A DNA stretch of 64,000 nucleotides from Botryotinia globosa (GCA_014898425.1 RCSZ01000003.1:744001-808000); one strand, 5' to 3'. Counted from the first letter of the stretch, positions 13,487 through 25,306 are shown. Translations and numbers: made by a program. Notes: generated from the letters alone by a model not told the origin.

Positions 13487-13942
13487 TCATCGATGAAGGG
13501 ATTTGTAGCTGAAGTAAAGTATCCAAGCCAGACTCGTGAAGCCAGACATTCCAAGCCCAAAGGCCTCTTTCGATGCACTGCTCGTTTGGGAACTGGTACT
13601 CAGACTACCGGTGACAGTCGTCGTTGACATGGTACTACTGAATTCAGTGACGGTGGATACATCACCAACAGGTGTTTCTTGAGGCGATGGAGTTGTAATT
13701 CCTGTGGCAGTGGTAGACAATGAAGAAGTCGTAGAAGAAGTCGTAGAAGCAGCCGCAGTGAGGGATCTATTGTATGAGCATGTTGCCGGAGTGAAAGTTG
13801 TCCAAGAACCAAGTGCTGGAATATAAGTCGACACAGCAGTAACACACAACATGGTATATCCGATCCTGTAAGTTTGCGTTGTTACATTCTCGATAGAATG
13901 ATTGAACGAAGTCGAAGTCGAAGTGGGAGAAGGGGAAGTCAT
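13487..13942 (-). CDS. small Ser/Thr-rich surface-type protein, unassigned
   Basis: Single-exon frame of 151 residues with an ATG at 13942. I do not recognise the family. The N-terminal third has a hydrophobic stretch (YTMLCVTAVSTYIPALG) and two cysteines. The middle is almost pure Ser/Thr (about 60-125), as in heavily O-glycosylated fungal wall proteins. The C-terminus has a hydrophobic segment (GMSGFTSLAWILYFSY) that could be a membrane anchor or GPI signal. A classical N-terminal signal peptide is not evident, so either an upstream exon is missed or the internal hydrophobic stretch serves. Low complexity limits certainty. Confidence 0.5.
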   Translation of the reverse strand: MTSPSPTSTSTSFNHSIENVTTQTYRIGYTMLCVTAVSTYIPALGSWTTFTPATCSYNRSLTAAASTTSSTTSSLSTTATGITTPSPQETPVGDVSTVTEFSSTMSTTTVTGSLSTSSQTSSASKEAFGLGMSGFTSLAWILYFSYKSLHR

Positions 13943-14339
13943 GGTTAGAGAATATGGTAATTAAGGAAGATATGTGAAGGTAAACAGTAAAACATTTAAA
14001 TATCAGTTTACTCTCCAAAAACAAGAAAACAAGACAATCCATGGATAACTCCAATTCTACTTGGTGAAAGGCGGTGAAGGTGAACACTTATAAGTTATTC
14101 TGGCAGAATTTTTCAATGACGCTTATGATAATAATTGGAGGTCTTTGACGACCTCGGGAAGTACTACCAGAGCTAATAAATCCACTCCCAACTTTTCAGT
14201 TTGATTCAATTCTTGTGTTCAATTGATAAATTATGAAGTTCGAAATCATATAAACTCAATTGAAATCAACAACCCATCCATAGTCCTCTCAATTGCTTTC
14301 CTCCTACCTCGCAGCCATATCAATAACCCTCACCTCAAA
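13943..14339. other. divergent spacer
   Basis: 397 bp between two divergent starts (13942 minus, 14340 plus). It includes the Coq10 leader; the Coq10 frame is open upstream to 14223 but reads as untranslated leader. No gene seen. Confidence 0.5.
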
Positions 14340-15101
14340 ATGTCGACTCCAACAAGAGGCATGCTTCGCACCCTACGTCCAACATTCGCTTTTCGCACCA
14401 TTGCCCCCTCAACCCAACGAACATTCATAACCCTCCCCGGCAGCGAACCGCAGATTCTGACCGAAAAGCGAATTCTGCCCTACAAATCCTCATCCCTCTA
14501 CAGTCTAATCGCCGACGTAGACAGCTACTCGACCTTCGTTCCCTACTGCACCTCCTCCGTTGTAACAAAATGGTCCGCACCCGATTCTACCGGCAAAAAA
14601 TGGCCCTCTGAAGCAAATCTCACCGTCGGCTGGGCCGGCGTGGAAGAAACCTTTACCTCCAAGCTTCTCTGTGTTCCAGGCACTATCGTCGAAGCGCTTG
14701 GCGGGGATGCTGCAACTTCCATCCCTGAATCCAAAGTTCCTCATCATTCAGAAACATACCATAAATCCGCTTCTGCCAACAGTATATTCCAGAGTCTCAA
14801 TACGCGCTGGTCATTGAAACCTTTCCACTATAAACCACCGAGTGGACAACCTCAAACTGATAAGACGGAACTCGATGCGAGAGAACAAACGGAGGTAAAC
14901 TTGGTAATCGAGTTTCAGTTTGCGAATCCGTTATACACCGCGTTGAGTAAAGCGGTTGCGCCCCAGGTAGCACCGAAGATGATTGAAGCGTTTGAAATGA
15001 GAGCTAGAAAGTTGTTGGATGGTCCTGGGGCGGGTAAGGTGGTTAATAACAAAACATCATTTGGCCATGCATTCGATGCAGCTAAGAAACTGGGTGCTTA
15101 A
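14340..15101 (+). CDS. coq10: coenzyme Q-binding protein Coq10 (START domain), mitochondrial
   Basis: Lipid-binding chaperone that delivers ubiquinone within the inner mitochondrial membrane and is needed for efficient respiration. One exon, 253 residues. I chose the ATG at 14340 because it opens a typical mitochondrial presequence (MLRTLRPTFAFRTIAPSTQRTF, Arg-rich and without acids). The upstream in-frame extension to 14223 is not family-like. The START/polyketide-cyclase domain begins at ITLPG..QILTEKRILPYKSSSLYSLIADVDSYSTFVPYC, the family's most conserved segment, and ends near VAPKMIEAFEMRARKLLDG. A short insertion around the middle (PSGQPQTDKTELDAREQTE) is the usual variable fungal loop. 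No introns. Confidence 0.92.
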   Translation: MSTPTRGMLRTLRPTFAFRTIAPSTQRTFITLPGSEPQILTEKRILPYKSSSLYSLIADVDSYSTFVPYCTSSVVTKWSAPDSTGKKWPSEANLTVGWAGVEETFTSKLLCVPGTIVEALGGDAATSIPESKVPHHSETYHKSASANSIFQSLNTRWSLKPFHYKPPSGQPQTDKTELDAREQTEVNLVIEFQFANPLYTALSKAVAPQVAPKMIEAFEMRARKLLDGPGAGKVVNNKTSFGHAFDAAKKLGA

Positions 15102-15507
15102 AATGGGCGATTAAATTCATTCAATGAGAATGATGGAGCCGTCGTGCTCTGAATATACTGTACTATATAATAACAATTTTCAAGGCGAGAAAAAAATCTA
15201 TATTATTAGTTGCACTACTGCAAGGGCAATCAATATCTTCAAAAAATAGTTCCATTTCACAATGTACTGGTATGGTAGTGTGTCAAATAATAATAAGATG
15301 GTGCACAAATCAACCTACACTCAGCTGAACTAAAGATACCTTACATTAACAAAATTTGAGAGACAGTTGCCAAAGTTTCAAACCCCCCTTCAGAGTCCTC
15401 CAATCGTGATATCAATAATTGCTGCATCAACTGTACCTACACTTTCCTCTTTCTTTCCGTGCTTGATATCTGTATCACCATTCTTCTTCGTAACAACAGC
15501 CCCGCCT
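15102..15507. other. convergent 3' spacer
   Basis: 406 bp between the coq10 stop and the P450 stop. AT-rich, including a short A-run with TATATTATTAG near 15190-15210. No gene seen. Confidence 0.5.
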
Positions 15508-17458
15508 TCACATCCCAGCCTCATGCAACTTAATTTTAACCCCATTCCCACTACACATCGTCAACGTCAGATTAAACGTGACGTCCGTGTTGTCCACACT
15601 TTCCATCTGATCATATCTCTGCAGTAATCTAATGATGAAGAAACCGGCTTCTGTGAGTGCATATTGTTGGCCTAGGCAGATGCGAGGGCCGCCATTAAAC
15701 TGTAGTCTTGTGTTAGTGCGGACTCATGGTTGTGATGGTTTTGAGAATTTGTTAAGGCTACGTGATTTAGGAAGGATTGAAGATGATTCATCCCTGTCAA
15801 GGGGATGTTGCAAGCTTAATAGAGTGTTTAATCGTCCGGAGAAATTCAAAGTCGCTAAAGAAGTGGAAGATAGAGGGAGGGGAGGTAAAAGATGGTGAAA
15901 AAAAGCGACAAAATGAACATACCGGTAAATAGTCCCAACCCCCCTTTCTTCCCTCCCATCTCTCCGGTTTGAACTCATCCGCATCTTCACCCCAAAGCTC
16001 CTTTCGTCTATGCAATGCAAAAACACTGTACTCCACCACTGCACCCTTTTTCACAAAAACCTTGCTCTTCCCATCCTTACCACCACCATGGGGCAACGTG
16101 GTATCTTTATTCGCCACTCTGAAGTTCCATGGCACTAGTGGGTACAATCTTAACGTTTCGTTCAGAACCCACTGAAGATATTTACAATTCTTGATATGCA
16201 TAAACGTGATATTTTTTGGCTCATTAAAAGTACCGAATTCTTCCAGGACTATCTCTCGCAATTTTCGGTAGCGTTCAGCATCTCGGGCTAGTCTGAGTAT
16301 AGTAAATCCAAGAAGAGATGCTGTGGTATCCCGACCTGCAAGGAGGATGTTCATAACCTGTACACGAAGTTCTATTGGGTCCCGGGTTTGCTCTGCTAAT
16401 GCTTCGAAAAAAACGTAGCGGGCTGGATCGCTGACCTCTCTGGCTGCTTTAATCTTCTGGAGATTTTCGGCAACAATCCTATCAATGACTCGATGGCAAG
16501 TTTTGATCGCCTTCCTGAAACCACTTGGCCACACTAGCCACTAGAATTTGAGATGGTCAGCAAGGTTGTCATACGAGGCTTGTATGAGGACAGCTAGATA
16601 GTTTGGGGTCCAAAACATTAACATTTAACCCGCTCTGGGGGTTGGAGATGTTGATTCAAAAAAGTGAAGTGTACTCACACTATAAGGAGCAAATTTCGAC
16701 CTCTTTGTCAAGCCCATGTTGCCAATATCGAATTCTCTTGCAAAGGCGTCGGCATCTGTCTCCTCGTCCTTTATACCAAGGACAGTATGTATTCCCGCAA
16801 GCTGACTATCAACACTCTGACCCAAAAGAAATTCCGTTGCCGTATCTAATGTGAATCGGAACAGTAACGGTTGAATATCTATCTCGCCAGACCAGCCATC
16901 TTTTTCAATTTCAGGTAGAGCCTTCAGCAAGATCTGGACATGTCTTTCTTCCATTTCGAAATCACTCAAATTATCCCTTGCAAATTGTGGCCTCATAAGT
17001 GCCCTCGATCGTTCCCAATCTTTTCCATCTTGTGCGAATATACCAGGTCCCAAGAATGCCTTGACATTATCGATCCTTTGAGCACCCAAATCGAAGTCTG
17101 GAAATTGAGTTCCTAGCATTGCTTTGATGTTGTTTTCGTCAATAGTTGCGAAGCCATCGTTACCGAGAATCGAATTGCTGTAAGTAAGAGCATTCACTTC
17201 TTCGAATTTCTTTTGAGTGTCAAGAGGGAAAGTCTTCGCCGCGAGAGAGTTAAGAGCTCGAGTCACTTGATCGATACCTAAAGGAAGATTATTCTTTTGG
17301 GCAGGTGGACTTTCGCAATCAAGCTTCCTAGCTTTACTACGACGACGCTGTGATTGTATTAGACTGTTGGCAATGGCATATATGACATAAGAACCCAAGA
17401 CAGCTATGACTGCTGATTTGGTAGAATACCCCAAGATTATATCCGTGGAATAGTCCAT
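15508..17458 (-). CDS. cytochrome P450, CYP52-like (alkane/fatty acid hydroxylase type)
   Basis: Membrane-bound monooxygenase of the CYP52/CYP539-like group, whose members hydroxylate the end of fatty acids or alkanes; the actual substrate is unknown. Three exons: 17458-16679, 16540-15923 and 15699-15508, with phase-0 introns of 138 bp (GTGAGT..CTAG) and 223 bp (GTATGT..TACAG). The product is 529 residues. An N-terminal anchor (about 14-34) precedes the catalytic domain. The I-helix motif AGRDTT is at 329-334. Then come ETLRLYP (ExxR), FKPERW, and the heme loop [12 protein letters not shown] with ligand C474. The second intron cuts directly before the heme loop. All canonical residues are present. 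Tail-to-tail with coq10. Confidence 0.9.
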
Positions 17459-18309
17459 GGTCGATGAAAATGACTACAAAGCTTGGGGTTCGAAGCTGTA
17501 AGAGAGATCAGTAAAGGGTCAATTCCCCTGTATTTATGTAACATATGGTGTCGCTCAGCCCCGAAACACTTGTACGATAGTCAACGGGGCTAGTGACGAT
17601 TGAAGGAATGGAGATGCTGATCGATATGCGGGTTTGCAAAAATGGCTAATAACACCCTGCATGACTCATGAGCCTGTAGAACTACCATGGCGGATAAAAA
17701 GACTTGGTAGAAACGGAAGGTACTACCAACCATCTCTTGCTGTTTATGCAACCATCCTCGTATGCGATGAGGTTAGACAGAATATTTCATTCTCCATCTT
17801 GAATCCTTGAGATCCTCTTACTAAAATCCTCGATCGACTGCCTTGATTTTCGAGAAAATGATACGATTACGGGATTCCCGGTCCACGTGTTGATTCCGGA
17901 GACACTTTTTGTACAACAGTCCGGTACTTATTCCTGTGCCATCTTGGATACACCAGTGGAATATAAGCATAAGAATCTATCTAGTATGCGTGCTTGCTGC
18001 CGACAGATACTGACGTAAGATTCAATATCCGATGACGAGTTCTTGAAGAGGTGATTGGTGTAGCAAATTGTAAAATGGCATCTTTCGATGGAGAACATTA
18101 TGTAACATTGGCAGAACAGGCTTATCGAGATGTTCCCAAATCTGCTACCCTCAAACGCCGGGACACAGTTCTATGATGCATCCTTACATTGCGTCATTGA
18201 TGATCAATATTAATTCCGAGGCCTACCATAGGCTACTACAAGATATGATTTTTGTGTGGCGCCGATGATGTAAAAATACTCGTTCTTCCGTGCACTACGT
18301 CCAAACGAT
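17459..18309. other. intergenic
   Basis: 851 bp between the P450 start and the spp2 stop, both on the minus strand. Presumed P450 promoter plus the spp2 3' region. No gene seen. Confidence 0.5.
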
Positions 18310-19434
18310 TCATCGACTCCTGCGCTCTCTGTGATCATCTCTATCCCTCCCATACGACCTGTCGCGATCATGATGGCGATCTCTTTCTCTTTCTCTTTCC
18401 CTTTCCCTTTCCCGGTCACGACCCTCATCTCTATCTCTACGATGACTCCTCTCATCTCTCTCCCTGGCGTAATCACCCATTTTCTTTTTATCCCTATCAC
18501 TTCCTCTATGTGAATGAGACGACCCTCCAGGTCGTAACCTTTTAGCGTCGGTCTTCTGAACCCAGGCCCCTAATTCCTCTGCGTCTTTCAGCTCCTTTGC
18601 TCCTAAACCTAATAAATTCTGCCTCCTCTTGACCTCCTTTCCACCGCCTTTTCTTTCTTTGCCATCCCATCCCATTCCTCTTAATAGCGCGGCACCGAAT
18701 TCTTCCACCGGTACCGCATCATAATCTTCTAATGTCGAAACATCCGGTGCTGATGTAATAGCTCTCTTGTAGGCATCTTCTTCTGTGACCATATCATTTC
18801 TATTTTCATTAACAGAAGCAATGATCAAGTCTGGCCCATTTCGTTTCGACTCCACCCCCATTAATGCCTCAATTGCCAGCTCATCTTCCGTTTTTATCTT
18901 TGGCTTATCTTCCATTTCCTCCACTTGTATAGTCTGTTCAATAGTTCGTTCGCTATCGATCAAGTCCTCCTTGACTTGAGTCTTCACAGTCAATCCCCAT
19001 TTTATCTCCCCATCGTTCCCATTCACAACATCTGCCTTTTCTTCTTTTTCTTCTCCACCCCTCCTCCTCTGCTCCTCCTCTGGCAACAAATTTCTCCCTC
19101 TTCCTTTCCTCTCTCTAGCTTCCCCCTTCCAATCCCTATTCTCTTGTTTCGGAATAACCAGTGGCGCAGCTACTCTCTTCTCATCTCCTTCTCTAATGAC
19201 GCCTCCATCCGCAAACCCAGTAACAGCCTCATGCTTTACCCTTCTCGCGCTTATGCCATTGTCTGAATTATCTGAATCTTCGTCATCGTGCGCAAAGGTG
19301 CTTCTAGACCGCTTTCCCAAACCCGATTTAGGAGGCTGCGGCCTACCATTTGTTTTCACCGAGCCATTTTTGGATCCTGCGCCCAAGGAGAAACCTTTCA
19401 TGGAAATTTTGGGCGCATCGCTGGATGGCAGCAT
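18310..19434 (-). CDS. spp2: pre-mRNA splicing factor Spp2 (G-patch cofactor of Prp2)
   Basis: Activates the DEAH helicase Prp2 during spliceosome activation. Single exon, 374 residues, ATG at 19434. The N-terminus carries the conserved FSLGAGSKN-like start. The diagnostic Spp2 G-patch is at about 241-256, VPVEEFGAALLRGMGW, preceded by TLEDYDA and followed by a Lys/Arg stretch and the LLGLGAK element. Between them lies a long charged, low-complexity linker. The C-terminal 60 residues are an Arg/Glu/Asp repeat region (RERERERERERDR type), common in spliceosomal proteins. The codons of this tail produce the pyrimidine-rich tract at 18380-18420 on the + strand. Assignment is firm from the G-patch context. 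Confidence 0.88.
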   Translation of the reverse strand: MLPSSDAPKISMKGFSLGAGSKNGSVKTNGRPQPPKSGLGKRSRSTFAHDDEDSDNSDNGISARRVKHEAVTGFADGGVIREGDEKRVAAPLVIPKQENRDWKGEARERKGRGRNLLPEEEQRRRGGEEKEEKADVVNGNDGEIKWGLTVKTQVKEDLIDSERTIEQTIQVEEMEDKPKIKTEDELAIEALMGVESKRNGPDLIIASVNENRNDMVTEEDAYKRAITSAPDVSTLEDYDAVPVEEFGAALLRGMGWDGKERKGGGKEVKRRQNLLGLGAKELKDAEELGAWVQKTDAKRLRPGGSSHSHRGSDRDKKKMGDYARERDERSHRRDRDEGRDRERERERERERDRHHDRDRSYGRDRDDHRERRSR

Positions 19435-20100
19435 TCTCGCTCGCGGGATAAGATGGTTCTACGGTGTAGAGTAAATAAAGTAATGGGTGAATGGAAGATA
19501 TGCACGATTGTCTGATTTGAGTATCCGACAGCGCCAGTTAATAAACGATATCTTCCTCAGTGCTATGATCTCTCAGGGAGCTTCAATGATAAGCTTGAGG
19601 GATGTGGTTTGCGATTGAAGTGTTGCAAAATTTGTGTATGTTGCGACTCAGCTCAGATTACCAGATCCTCCAAACGCAATATTTGGGCTAATACAGTGGG
19701 GCGATCAGAAACACCACGTGATTTTATTTTTATCGATAAGTAGAGCCCGGCCATGTATCATTGCCACTAAATTAAAAAAAAATCATTTTCGTTCAATGTT
19801 TCTACGAGTCCCTTTGAAGCAGGCTTTTTTACCAGTGTGTCATGCATATAAGCCTTATGGAAGCTGGGGGATATGGCCTGGGGGATATGACCTGGGCGAC
19901 TTAAAATTTGAACACATCATAGACCTTATCATCCGAGCCACAGCAGTACTAATTCATAGAGCCATGATATCATAGCGAAACGAACAATATAATCAGATCT
20001 TAATGAGTAGGAAGAAGAAAGAAAGGGTATCTTCCTTTCCTATTTTCCACAACGCCTGAGAATCCATCTCCTCTCGCAGATGAACGCCGATACAACCATT
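19435..20100. other. intergenic
   Basis: 666 bp between the spp2 start and the stop of the flavoprotein gene. It includes a direct repeat of GGGGGATATG-like units around 19868-19890. No gene seen. Confidence 0.5.
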
Positions 20101-21398
20101 TTAAAAAGCAGATCCATTAACCATAGGCGTCAACTTCTCAGTGAATAAAGTCTTCCCCTTCACCATATTGACTACGAAGCTAGGGAATTTTATTACTCCC
20201 ATATGGCCTGTGCCAACCTTTTTGCCAACTGGGACCGCCAACATATCTATAATCGAGTTAGTTTACCAGGGGCTGGAGAGGGGAAGGGGTCAACTGACTT
20301 TTATCCGCGACCTTGTAGCTTAATGGCTCGAAATTCTTCAATATCAATGCAATGTTCTTCGCAACATGAGTGCTTTGTTTGTCGGTATTCACATATTGTG
20401 GACGTTCAACAGCCGACACATCGCCCACAACCCACACATTTTCAGCATCCTTCAATCTCAAGAACTGGTCCACAATTGCAAAACCGGCTGGGTTGAGATG
20501 TTTCTCTGGAATGTATGAAGAGTTTGGGATGAGACCCATGGTCGGAATATACAAGTCGGCAATGATCTTCTCGCCGTTCGATAATGTGATTTCGGTTTTT
20601 CCATCAGGTGTCTTCGCTGTGCCGGAAACCTTGGTCGATACCTTGATCTTGACTTGGAGGCTTTCAAGTTGTTTAGTGGCTGTTGTGGAGACACTTGCGG
20701 GAGTGCCTTCAAGTATAACAGGGCCACTTGCAATCTGGAAATGGGATTTAGTAAATAGGCTCGAAATTACATTAATCTCCGTTCAAGTGCTTACCAGAGT
20801 GATCTGTTTGGAAGAACCATATGCAAACCCTAACTCGCCTGCCGTTTCGACACCTAATTCAATATATGAGCATTGAGTTTCGTGGTCGATCGTCGACGAA
20901 GCACATACCTGTCGCTCCAGCTCCAGCTATATAGATGGAAGATGCATCCTTGACCTTAGCTTGCCATTCGTGTAACAAGTCAAGTGACTCTTGATATGAA
21001 CCCTTGCCCTTGAAGGGTGATTCTTCTTTCGGTCTTGAGCCCGTGGCGAGAATAAGAATGTCATAGTTCAAAGTCGATCTCCCACGCTCTCCCGAAACAA
21101 CGACTGTTTTATTCTCCACGTCCAATCCCTCAGCGGTACCGACAACAAACTCGAATTCATCAGCAGTGTATTGCTTGAATCCTGTAGCTATGGATGCGAA
21201 AACTTTCTCATCTGGCATTTCTCCAGGTACAATTGCTCGTGTGGCTGCAAGATTCCAGTATACATGGGTGTTTGGTGAAACCAAGGTGATCTTGATGGCC
21301 AGTCCAGCTTTGGCTGATTGCTTTAGTATTCTATGTGCTGTACTGACTCCAGCATATGATCCACCTAGGATGAGAATGTTCTTGAGAAGGTTCGCCAT
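20101..21398 (-). CDS. AIF/FSP1-like FAD-dependent NAD(P)H oxidoreductase
   Basis: Pyridine nucleotide-disulfide oxidoreductase of the AIFM2/AMID group, small flavoproteins that reduce quinones or feed electrons at membranes. Four exons: 21398-20909, 20853-20795, 20734-20299 and 20246-20101, with introns of 55, 60 and 52 bp in phases 1, 0 and 1. The product is 376 residues. The FAD-binding motif is ILILGGSYAG (8-17). ILATGSRP closes the FAD domain. The NAD-binding motif IYIAGAGATG spans the first splice junction (about 155-164). VWVVGDVSAVERPQ is the second FAD contact. The last exon gives the family C-terminus (PVGKKVGTGHMGVIKFPSFVV). The frame opens upstream at a TTG, but the ATG at 21398 starts directly before the Rossmann motif. 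Confidence 0.87.
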
Positions 21399-21826
21399 TA
21401 TCTCGTGATTTGATGGTCTCAATTAGTTTCAAATGTCAGAAAACAATAACTGATTTGTATGAGGATAGAAATGAAGGGGGAATGGGAGTGTATTGAAAAT
21501 TGAGAGTGAAATGATGAAAGTATTATAATATTGAATAAAATTGATGATCACCCATGATCTGAGACTCTATATACCTTTTCTCATATTCGACCTAGAGTTA
21601 AAAGAGCAGTGCTTTGTGAATTAATTTTTGATTTTGGTATATTGAGGAAGTCTGTGAACGAGTCGCAGGTGAACGACCGATGCGAGGTCTTAGCGCCGCG
21701 GAACTGAGCCCATTGGAGAATTCAGTGCTCTGAATAGAACTAGATCACCCTAAAGTTGCCTAACTGACCGCCAATTCATATGAATTGTTAAGAATCACAT
21801 CTTATTAAGATTGAACTTTTGCTTAT
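21399..21826. other. intergenic
   Basis: 428 bp upstream of the flavoprotein gene; its likely promoter. No gene seen. Confidence 0.45.
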
Positions 21827-22811
21827 TCAAGATCTGGTGGATGGAAAATTTGAGGATTCATCATCGAATTCCAGATACCATCTCGTCGTCTTCATGTCCG
21901 AAAAGAACCGGCTATCCCTGTTAACAACCTGTACCTCAACGGATGTTATTTGCTCATCATATTGCGAGAATCCCAGATAGAGCACTTCCCAGTACGTTGG
22001 AAGTTCACGGCTGTCAGATTCCATCTGAAACGCGATTGCTAGGGCTTGAGATGGTGCGAAGAAACAAACGCGAGACGAGATGCATAATCGGTGGTGATAT
22101 TTGCTACTCGCTCGGACGTTCGATGTTTCGAAAATCACGTGTTTTGATGTACACGTAGTCAGGCGATCTGCATTGTGCTCGCATGCACTGCCTAGAGCTA
22201 GCAAATGTTATCTATTTTGTCTATTTTCATATTCAAAGAGAGGGAGAGCTAAGGCTGTAGTAGATATCCCGCTGTGAGGTGGGAGTCATGTACAAGCTAA
22301 TTAAAGCACGTGCTAAGTGCGTGGCTCAAGAACTGACATCAGCAATGTCCGCTCTGGACTGCTTTGAGAGAAAAGATAACAGCAGGATGTGAGGCAGCCA
22401 GAATTTTTGCGGAAAGCTCATGGTCAAGTGGCTGTGAATGAATATTTGGCAGCTATGCAATTTCCTGATTCTCCAGATCATGTTGCTTTGCGTCTGCTCT
22501 ATTATTCTCTTGCTTGTCTGAGGGAACACGTGATGAATTATTGAGATTCAAATCCAAACCTAGATTATCACTGCATCCATGATCTTCATTTTCTTTTCGT
22601 TCTTACCTGAATAGCAATACCACTTTTCAAGAAGTTCTTGCTCATCATTATCTCTTTTGAGGGACACGTTACTTGGTTGGGTTTTTATGTTGGCAGTTTC
22701 CTTATTTTTGGTCACTGTGAACTCGAATTGCCCCTTCGTTGACAAGAACATGATTCCCGATATTCGGAAGTCCAGGTCAAACCAGGGAATCTTTTGGTTT
22801 TTCATTTTCAT
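21827..22811 (-). pseudogene. probable decayed protein-coding gene, family unknown
   Basis: Several coding-like stretches on one strand in different frames. Segment A (22811 to about 22600) opens with MKMKNQKIPWFDLDFRISG and ends after LLEKWYCYSG. From about 22593 the coding texture moves to another frame (ENEDHGCSDNLGLDLN...). The shift falls in an A-rich run, where one base seems missing. That second frame is open for 85 codons to 22339, interrupted only by a TAG at 22455-22453. A further coding-like block lies at about 22020-21827 (PTYWEVLYLGFSQYDEQI). I do not recognise a family. It could be a pseudogene, a mis-sequenced gene, or chance; no splice arrangement I tried joins the pieces. Confidence 0.4.
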
Positions 22812-23161
22812 TTGGAAGGATCAGATGATTATCTAAGAAACCCCTCAAGATTCGTGGAGTTTCCTATTTGGTCCTCTTCTGCTATCAGACTTGCCCTTAC
22901 TTTTACTGCTAGGTGGTAAAAAGTTCTACGCTCCTCCCTCGTGAAGTTTGTTTGTAGGAAGAGATATATATATATAATCCTTCACTCCTTCAATGAAACC
23001 CATCTTTAAACTCATTGAGAACAGCATACATAATCTAAACCCCAAATTCAATATTTTCAGTATTTTTGGGGGCATTATTTATTATTTACTCAATCATACA
23101 TACATTCTTCTTTGAACTTGCTCTCCTACCTCATCACTACGAAAAAATCCGATTTTTCACA
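22812..23161. other. intergenic
   Basis: 350 bp that should hold the promoter and leader of the plus-strand gene at 23162; (TA)n short run near 22966-22976. Nothing else seen. Confidence 0.45.
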
Positions 23162-24016
23162 ATGAACGCCAACGAGAACCTCACGCAAAGTTCTTCTCAT
23201 TTAACTAACGTCGTACAAGGTCGTTCCAACCCTATAAATTCAGATGACACTGCGCAAGTTACATTGGCTACCAAATCCCAAAGAAAGGGCCGAGGGTGCA
23301 AGAAATCAATCTCAAGGCCGGTATCTCATGGGAAAAGCAGCAAACCCTTAAAACTCCAATTGAAATTGGACGACGAAATCCCCTACCCACGCTTCAAAGC
23401 CTCTCGCAAAGATCGACAACGCAAAACCAAGTCCAGAGGAGCCCAAGACCTTCATGGACAGGCATTACAGAGAGAAGCTGGCGTCTCCTTGCCGCCCAAT
23501 TGGGAAACAAAATATCCTCAGTACACTTATAAAGCGGGAGCATCATTTAAGCTGTTGCGCACATCTGTATTAAATGCACAGAATCGGTTGATGGTTAGGA
23601 TTGAATCTAAGTGTGAAGGACACATTATCACGGTTCACCCGCTTGACTGGGAAGATTTTCAGGCAAACGAAAAAGATGGTCACAGATTGCTCGCGCTCGC
23701 TATCAACTTTATTCAGTATTGGGATCAATTCATCCAGGATAATCCCAACGGTCTGAAGTACATGAATCGGATTTATGCAAGCTGGTTTGCCTCTTCGTGT
23801 GCTGGTGATAATCCAGACTGCGCAAAAGTTGCTGTGGGAGACCCAAGACTACTAGATTACTCCGCTAGGCGTCGACAATTGCAAAGGGAGAGAGATAAGA
23901 AATGGCAACATATGAAGAGAACAAAAGAAAGACAAAATAAGTCTGAGAAACTATCCATGATTGAGGATCAAATTGAAGAACTTACTCTTAGAGTTAGTCG
24001 ACATCAGTTTTCCTGA
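23162..24016 (+). CDS. orphan basic protein with C-terminal coiled coil
   Basis: Single exon, 284 residues, ATG at 23162 (MNANENLTQ). The frame extends 32 codons upstream only from a TTG, so the ATG is preferred. I do not recognise the family. The first 110 residues are Ser/Thr/Lys/Arg-rich and look disordered. The middle (about 115-220) looks folded, with aromatic-rich stretches (LPPNWETKYPQYTYKAG, HPLDWEDF, FIQYWDQF, YMNRIYASWFASSCAG). The last 50 residues are a highly charged helix (RRRQLQRERDKKW...SMIEDQIEELTLRV) likely to form a coiled coil. No signal peptide or membrane segment. Confidence 0.6.
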   Translation: MNANENLTQSSSHLTNVVQGRSNPINSDDTAQVTLATKSQRKGRGCKKSISRPVSHGKSSKPLKLQLKLDDEIPYPRFKASRKDRQRKTKSRGAQDLHGQALQREAGVSLPPNWETKYPQYTYKAGASFKLLRTSVLNAQNRLMVRIESKCEGHIITVHPLDWEDFQANEKDGHRLLALAINFIQYWDQFIQDNPNGLKYMNRIYASWFASSCAGDNPDCAKVAVGDPRLLDYSARRRQLQRERDKKWQHMKRTKERQNKSEKLSMIEDQIEELTLRVSRHQFS

Positions 24017-25306
24017 GCAATTTCACCGCCATCGAATCTCCCATAGCCTGCCCAAACACTTTTGCAGATGGAGGAAACATGGATGGGTAATCACAATGAA
24101 GTCTGAATGGTCCTTTGAAAGGACGCAATTGGTACATCATCTGCATTTATCTACGGTCAAAAAGCTAGTCAACAAGTGGTTCATACATTTGAAGTTTATG
24201 TTTTGCTGGGTTAGCGTTGAATCATGGGTTGCATAGATGGAAACGGAAAAGGAGTTGGGCTTCAAGTCTTCTGATGGTGGCGATGAGAGAAATGGTAGAT
24301 GGTTGCGACCCATCATTACCACAGCATTGTATGTGCCATAGTACTAGTAAATCTTAGCATGTTGCATAGGCTTATGCATAATCCCTCCAGCGTTTGTAAT
24401 TATTACGGATAGTAAATAATTTCACATCAACAGTGGATCTATACCTTTCAATGCCAATGCATCTTGAAGTGCCCATGCATCAAGGACTCTTTGATTATAA
24501 ATCGAACATTTTCGGTCGACGGGATAGTAATGATGGAAAGCCTATCAATCACAACTTCAGCGAGTATCTGGAGATTAGACTACTGCATAAGTAGCTACCT
24601 TCTTATATACGTCTCCACCGACACGAGGAAGCAGGCAAGTATTCCCATTATTCTGAGCGTCAGGAGACCTCTCACAAAACTTTGTACGCACTAGACCAGT
24701 GTAGTACATTTCGAGTTGGATATTACGTGAAGTCTCACGAACCGCAGTCAGGGCTATGAGAATCTATATGTAGACAAATCTCTGTACTTGCTAATGTCCC
24801 ATGGATGTGATAGAGCTTCCTGACCAAAATAGATGAGTTTGCATCCCATGAGATCTCTCTTTGAACCTAGAGTTAAAAAGATACAGGACAGATACAGGCA
24901 CCCTGAGTCAGGTTCGCCAACTCAAGGCATGGAACACCAGCTCGCCTGTGTGAATTCATCCTTCAACAAATAAGTGACTCAATAACACCTACTTTCCAAA
25001 GAGGAACTATAGTGTGCGCTAAATATGTATAGATCTAATTATTCCAGACAACTCTGGGTATAGCCATCACACCGGTACCAACCCACATTCTTCACATCAT
25101 CAAAAAACGGAGCGTAATCGTCAGAGGTCCCAGGAATGTACACTCCTCACCTCACCTCCCCATTACCTCAGAAACCACGTATCTCAATTCCAAATTCCCC
25201 GTCTTAGACATATATCTCCCAATTTCCTTGCTACTATCCCCATAACAGTACTAAGTATTGTACCACTTTGATATCACATCACATCATCAATTGCGTATTA
25301 GTAACC
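24017..25306. other. intergenic
   Basis: 1.29 kb between the orphan gene and the cysteine-cassette gene. Only short, unsupported open frames. The last few hundred bases are presumably the promoter of the cassette gene. Confidence 0.5.
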
